Below are positions 61,511 through 64,000 of a DNA stretch of 64,000 bases, in pieces; position 1 is the stretch's first letter, and each line of letters opens with the position of its first letter. The notes below the pieces were generated by a model. That model was not told the DNA's origin, did no database searches, and saw only the letters and a program-made list of their open reading frames with translations. A program made the translations under genes and the position numbers. The DNA lies in assembly GCA_964511015.1 (NCBI GenBank), contig CAZEDX010000007.1, positions 23,266-87,265 on the forward strand, in the 5' to 3' direction. The stretch comes from FEN-1099 sp964511015 (lineage in GTDB: Bacteria; Lernaellota; Lernaellaia; Lernaellales; Lernaellaceae).

Positions 61511-62713
61511 TCATTCCCGCTTTTCGCTGAGTTTCCAACCGGCAAAGACCAGCTCCGGCGTACCCGCGGTGTCGAGCGCGAGATCCATGCCGATAAAGCC
61601 CGTATCAAAACTACGTAAGCGTTCCCAGATCCAGGTCAAGTTGGTGCGATGGCCGACAAAGCCGTCGGCGGTGTTGGCGTCGCGGTAGACGGCCAACGGC
61701 TCGTCGTTGGGCAGTTCGAGATCGGCGTATTGAAAGCCGGCGCTCCAGTCGCTGCCCGCGGCGATCTCGTAATCGCAAGAACTGTCATTATCCACCGGGC
61801 AGGAGATGTAGAGCAGGCCGATCTCGCTGGGTGCCAGAATGTGCACATTGCCTTTGCTGTCCACCGCCACGTGTGGCTGCGGCTGGAACACAATGTCCGG
61901 CAACACTTCGCCGCCGAACCAGGCCGTGCCATCGATCGAATCGTAGCGGTAGTGCATCAGCCGGTAGCCCGCATCCAGTCCGCGCGCGATCAGAAACACC
62001 AAATGGCCGATGCCGTCGGCGTCGAAGGCCAGATCTGGGTAATCGCCTTTCTCGAACGAGGCGATCTCGGTCCACCAATCGAGAAAGTAGACCTTGTGGT
62101 AAAGGCCGTAGCCGCCGTAGACGGCGTGGATGTGGCCGTTCGGATCCTCGGCGATCGCGCCATGGAGCACCGGCGAAGAGCCGTCGTCGACCACGCGCGC
62201 GTTCATGAAGTTGACGCCGAGCAATAGATGCAACGCATGGCCGTTGTGGCCGTACAGCACGTGCAGCAGGCCGTCTTTGGCGGCCACGATGGAGGTGAAC
62301 CCGTAGGCCGGCGACGAACGCAGCAGTTCGCCGTTGTCGACCCATTCGTCCCACGGCAGGCGATAGGCCAGGTGCAGCGCCTGTTGCGCGATCTCATTGT
62401 CGCTATCGTCGGGCGGAACCAGGCGCGTGCTGACGATCGCCGCCGTCCCGTTCTGAAAGATGGCCAGGCGCGGCGTCATCGTCGCCGCTGTGGGCACCTG
62501 TTCAAACCACCAACCCGCCGACGGCAGGGCGCCGTACCACAACCCCCAAATGCGGTTCGGGGTGTCTTCAATGGTATGGCCGGTATCGGCGGGGGTGGTG
62601 TCATTCTGGCGATCGGGGTCGTCGCCGTCGCCGTCGTTGCAATTGAGCACGGTTAGGCAGACGAACAGTCCACCCACCACAGCCAATATCAGACAGCCGA
62701 AAAATCGGCCCAA
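61511..62713 (-). CDS. exported lipoprotein with beta-propeller-like repeats, unknown function
   Basis: 400 residues. The start TTG at 62713 follows GAGGGGAG. A hydrophobic signal is followed by VLNC, where Cys25 leads straight into an Asp-rich linker (NDGDGDDPDRQND). The layout says lipoprotein, although Asn before the Cys is atypical for a lipobox. The rest has repeated blade-like pieces (AIAEDPNGHIHAVYGGYG, LAFDADGIGHLVFLIA, VAVDSKGNVHILAPSE, LALDTAGTPELVFAG), as in sialidase-like or NHL-type propellers. No catalytic residues are recognised. Upstream, 44 bases away, is the TPR membrane protein gene. Confidence 0.72.
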   Translation of the reverse strand: MGRFFGCLILAVVGGLFVCLTVLNCNDGDGDDPDRQNDTTPADTGHTIEDTPNRIWGLWYGALPSAGWWFEQVPTAATMTPRLAIFQNGTAAIVSTRLVPPDDSDNEIAQQALHLAYRLPWDEWVDNGELLRSSPAYGFTSIVAAKDGLLHVLYGHNGHALHLLLGVNFMNARVVDDGSSPVLHGAIAEDPNGHIHAVYGGYGLYHKVYFLDWWTEIASFEKGDYPDLAFDADGIGHLVFLIARGLDAGYRLMHYRYDSIDGTAWFGGEVLPDIVFQPQPHVAVDSKGNVHILAPSEIGLLYISCPVDNDSSCDYEIAAGSDWSAGFQYADLELPNDEPLAVYRDANTADGFVGHRTNLTWIWERLRSFDTGFIGMDLALDTAGTPELVFAGWKLSEKRE

Positions 62714-62757
62714 AACGCTCCCCTCTGCGCAACCACGGCGAGAATAGTTATTTATGT

Positions 62758-64000
62758 TTACATCTTTCCCCGTAATTCGTCAACGCCCGGTTGCGTTTGT
62801 TGACGCCGCCGCACCGCCGGCGCGAGCGGATGATTCGGCGCCGCGGCCAGGAAGCGGTCGAAGGCGGCACGGGCCTCGACGTGCCGTCCGAGCTCGTCCA
62901 AAGACAGGCCGGCACCGACATCGATGACAGCCGCGCACGCCCGTTGCTTGCGCCAATCGTTGATCCACATTTCGGTGGCCGGCGTCGGGTGCAAGACCCC
63001 CAACCGGCCGAGTTGCACCAGCGTCTTGGTCTGGCATGGGTCGGCCGCCAACAGCAGTCTCACGTCTTCTTCCGCGATGTCCCACTTGCCGATCGACACG
63101 GCCAGATGCGCGCGGTTGAGACGGGCTTTCAAATTGCCCGGGCTGACGGCGAGCGAGCGGCTGAACATCTCGAACGCCCGCGGCGTATCGCCGGCCTCGG
63201 CGTAGAAGGTGCCGAGGTTGTTGAGCGCCTGCGCGTTGGTCGGGTCTTGCGCGAGGTTGTCCGCCCACAGGCTCTCCTCGCTGCGCCACACCCAGGCGCG
63301 GTGGGCCGTGAGCGCCGCCAAAACCGCCACCAGAACGGCAAGCATCACCTGCGTCGCGCGGCGTTGGCCGAATGCGACCCCGGCCCCCGCCAACGCCAGC
63401 GCCACCGCCGCCGTCGGAAGGTAGTAATAGTGCTCCGCGATGGGGCGCACGAGCGGCACTAACCCCGCCGACGGAGCCATGGTTGCAGCGAACATGACGG
63501 TGGCAAAAGCGAACGCCGGAGTCCGCCGCCGGAGACGCCAAGCGAGGGCAAAAATCGCCACCCAAGCAACGGTCGCCAAAGCGGCGACGGGCAGGGCCGA
63601 CCAGGCACCGTAATCGAAGGTCCGCAAGGGCCTTAAACCGATCGGTAACAAGGCCAGTTTCAACGCTTCCAAAGTGAGGCGCGGTACGGCTATCAACCGT
63701 ACGGCTAATCCGCCTTCGACCACCACCGCTTTGTGGGCATGTGAGATGTTCAATATCACCCAGTGCCAGATCGCAAAAACGATGGCCAGCAGGCCGGGGA
63801 TTCCCACCGCGGCGAGCCAGGCGGAAGCATCGCGACGACGCGCCGGGCGGGCCAGATAGACCCACGCCGCGGCGGGGGCGACAAGGGTCAGCGCCTCGGG
63901 TTTGGCCAGCAGTGCGGCGAGACAACAACCGGCCGCCGCCACGAGGTAGCCGGCACGCACGCCGCGCTCGTGCGGAATGGCCCGCGCAAGCAGGGCGAGG
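62758..64000 (-). CDS. membrane protein with C-terminal TPR repeats, TMTC/GT-C-like (partial)
   Basis: The frame is open to the right window edge, so the N terminus is missing; 413 residues are visible. The first part has about six membrane helices with LLAKPEALTLVAPAAAW, reminiscent of the SKP.A.T.P motif in TMTC-type (DUF1736) O-mannosyltransferases, and PIAEHYYYLPTAAVALA. From about 63285 leftward come TPR motifs (DPTNAQALNNLGTFYAEAGD, FEMFSRSLAVSPGNLKARLN). A role in glycosylation of exported proteins is possible. It is the first of a minus-strand trio with the propeller-like lipoprotein and the DUF1573 pseudogene. Confidence 0.78.
   Translation of the reverse strand, partial: LALLARAIPHERGVRAGYLVAAAGCCLAALLAKPEALTLVAPAAAWVYLARPARRRDASAWLAAVGIPGLLAIVFAIWHWVILNISHAHKAVVVEGGLAVRLIAVPRLTLEALKLALLPIGLRPLRTFDYGAWSALPVAALATVAWVAIFALAWRLRRRTPAFAFATVMFAATMAPSAGLVPLVRPIAEHYYYLPTAAVALALAGAGVAFGQRRATQVMLAVLVAVLAALTAHRAWVWRSEESLWADNLAQDPTNAQALNNLGTFYAEAGDTPRAFEMFSRSLAVSPGNLKARLNRAHLAVSIGKWDIAEEDVRLLLAADPCQTKTLVQLGRLGVLHPTPATEMWINDWRKQRACAAVIDVGAGLSLDELGRHVEARAAFDRFLAAAPNHPLAPAVRRRQQTQPGVDELRGKM

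Overview
This window is GC-rich chromosomal DNA from a free-living, Gram-negative-type bacterium. The evidence is a DAP-type peptidoglycan pathway, a TAT signal, several lipoproteins, sigma-54-dependent response regulators and long multi-PAS kinases. Asp/Thr-rich (DDDT) linkers on exported proteins, a C-terminal GGCGC tail and a complete absence of insertion sequences, phage or CRISPR suggest a deep-branching lineage near Myxococcota/Desulfobacterota or a candidate phylum such as Lernaellota. That placement is a guess from style, not a measurement. Coding density is high and most genes in operons overlap by 1-38 bases. No tRNA or rRNA gene was seen.

Left part. 1-6620 (minus strand) is a tightly coupled operon. 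It is headed by an NtrX-like sigma-54 response regulator and continues with ispG, proS, pyrF, a glutamine amidotransferase, trmJ and an MBL-fold hydrolase cut by the window edge. On the plus strand follows a unit with its own promoter, a 16-codon proline-rich leader ORF, a structured leader, a methyltransferase and three B12-binding-type radical SAM genes, the last broken by a frameshift (6728-12299). 12305-21261 (minus) holds a membrane spermidine-synthase-like protein, a 1410-residue hybrid histidine kinase, a CrtC/AttH-like protein, a small membrane protein and a TVP38-family protein.

Middle part. 21250-29240 (plus) encodes two glycosyltransferases, a histidine kinase/sigma-54 regulator pair and a GH2 glycosidase. 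A roughly 940-base stretch without convincing genes follows, rich in decayed repeats. Then come a GT-C-like membrane protein, a PIG-L deacetylase, a Ser/Thr kinase and a Nudix hydrolase.

35206-51377 (plus) is a division and cell wall (dcw) operon: mraZ-rsmH-ftsL-ftsI-murE-murF-murD-ftsW-murC-murB-ddl-ftsQ-ftsA-ftsZ. It starts at a near-consensus promoter overlaid by phased TGGG/CCCA boxes and ends at a perfect-stem terminator. mraY and murG, the two lipid I/II synthesis genes, are missing from their usual slots.

Right part. 51520-64000 holds a very large subtilase-fold secreted protein whose catalytic His and oxyanion Asn are replaced, a divergent LsrF-aldolase/alcohol dehydrogenase/MaoC-pair operon, a GH105 lipoprotein, a REP-like palindrome, a multiply frameshifted DUF1573-type pseudogene, an exported lipoprotein and a TPR membrane protein cut by the right edge.

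The most unusual items are the proline-rich leader ORF in front of the radical SAM operon, the dcw cluster without mraY and murG, the pseudo-subtilase, and the acidic linkers placed either after a lipid-anchor Cys or before a terminal GGCGC.
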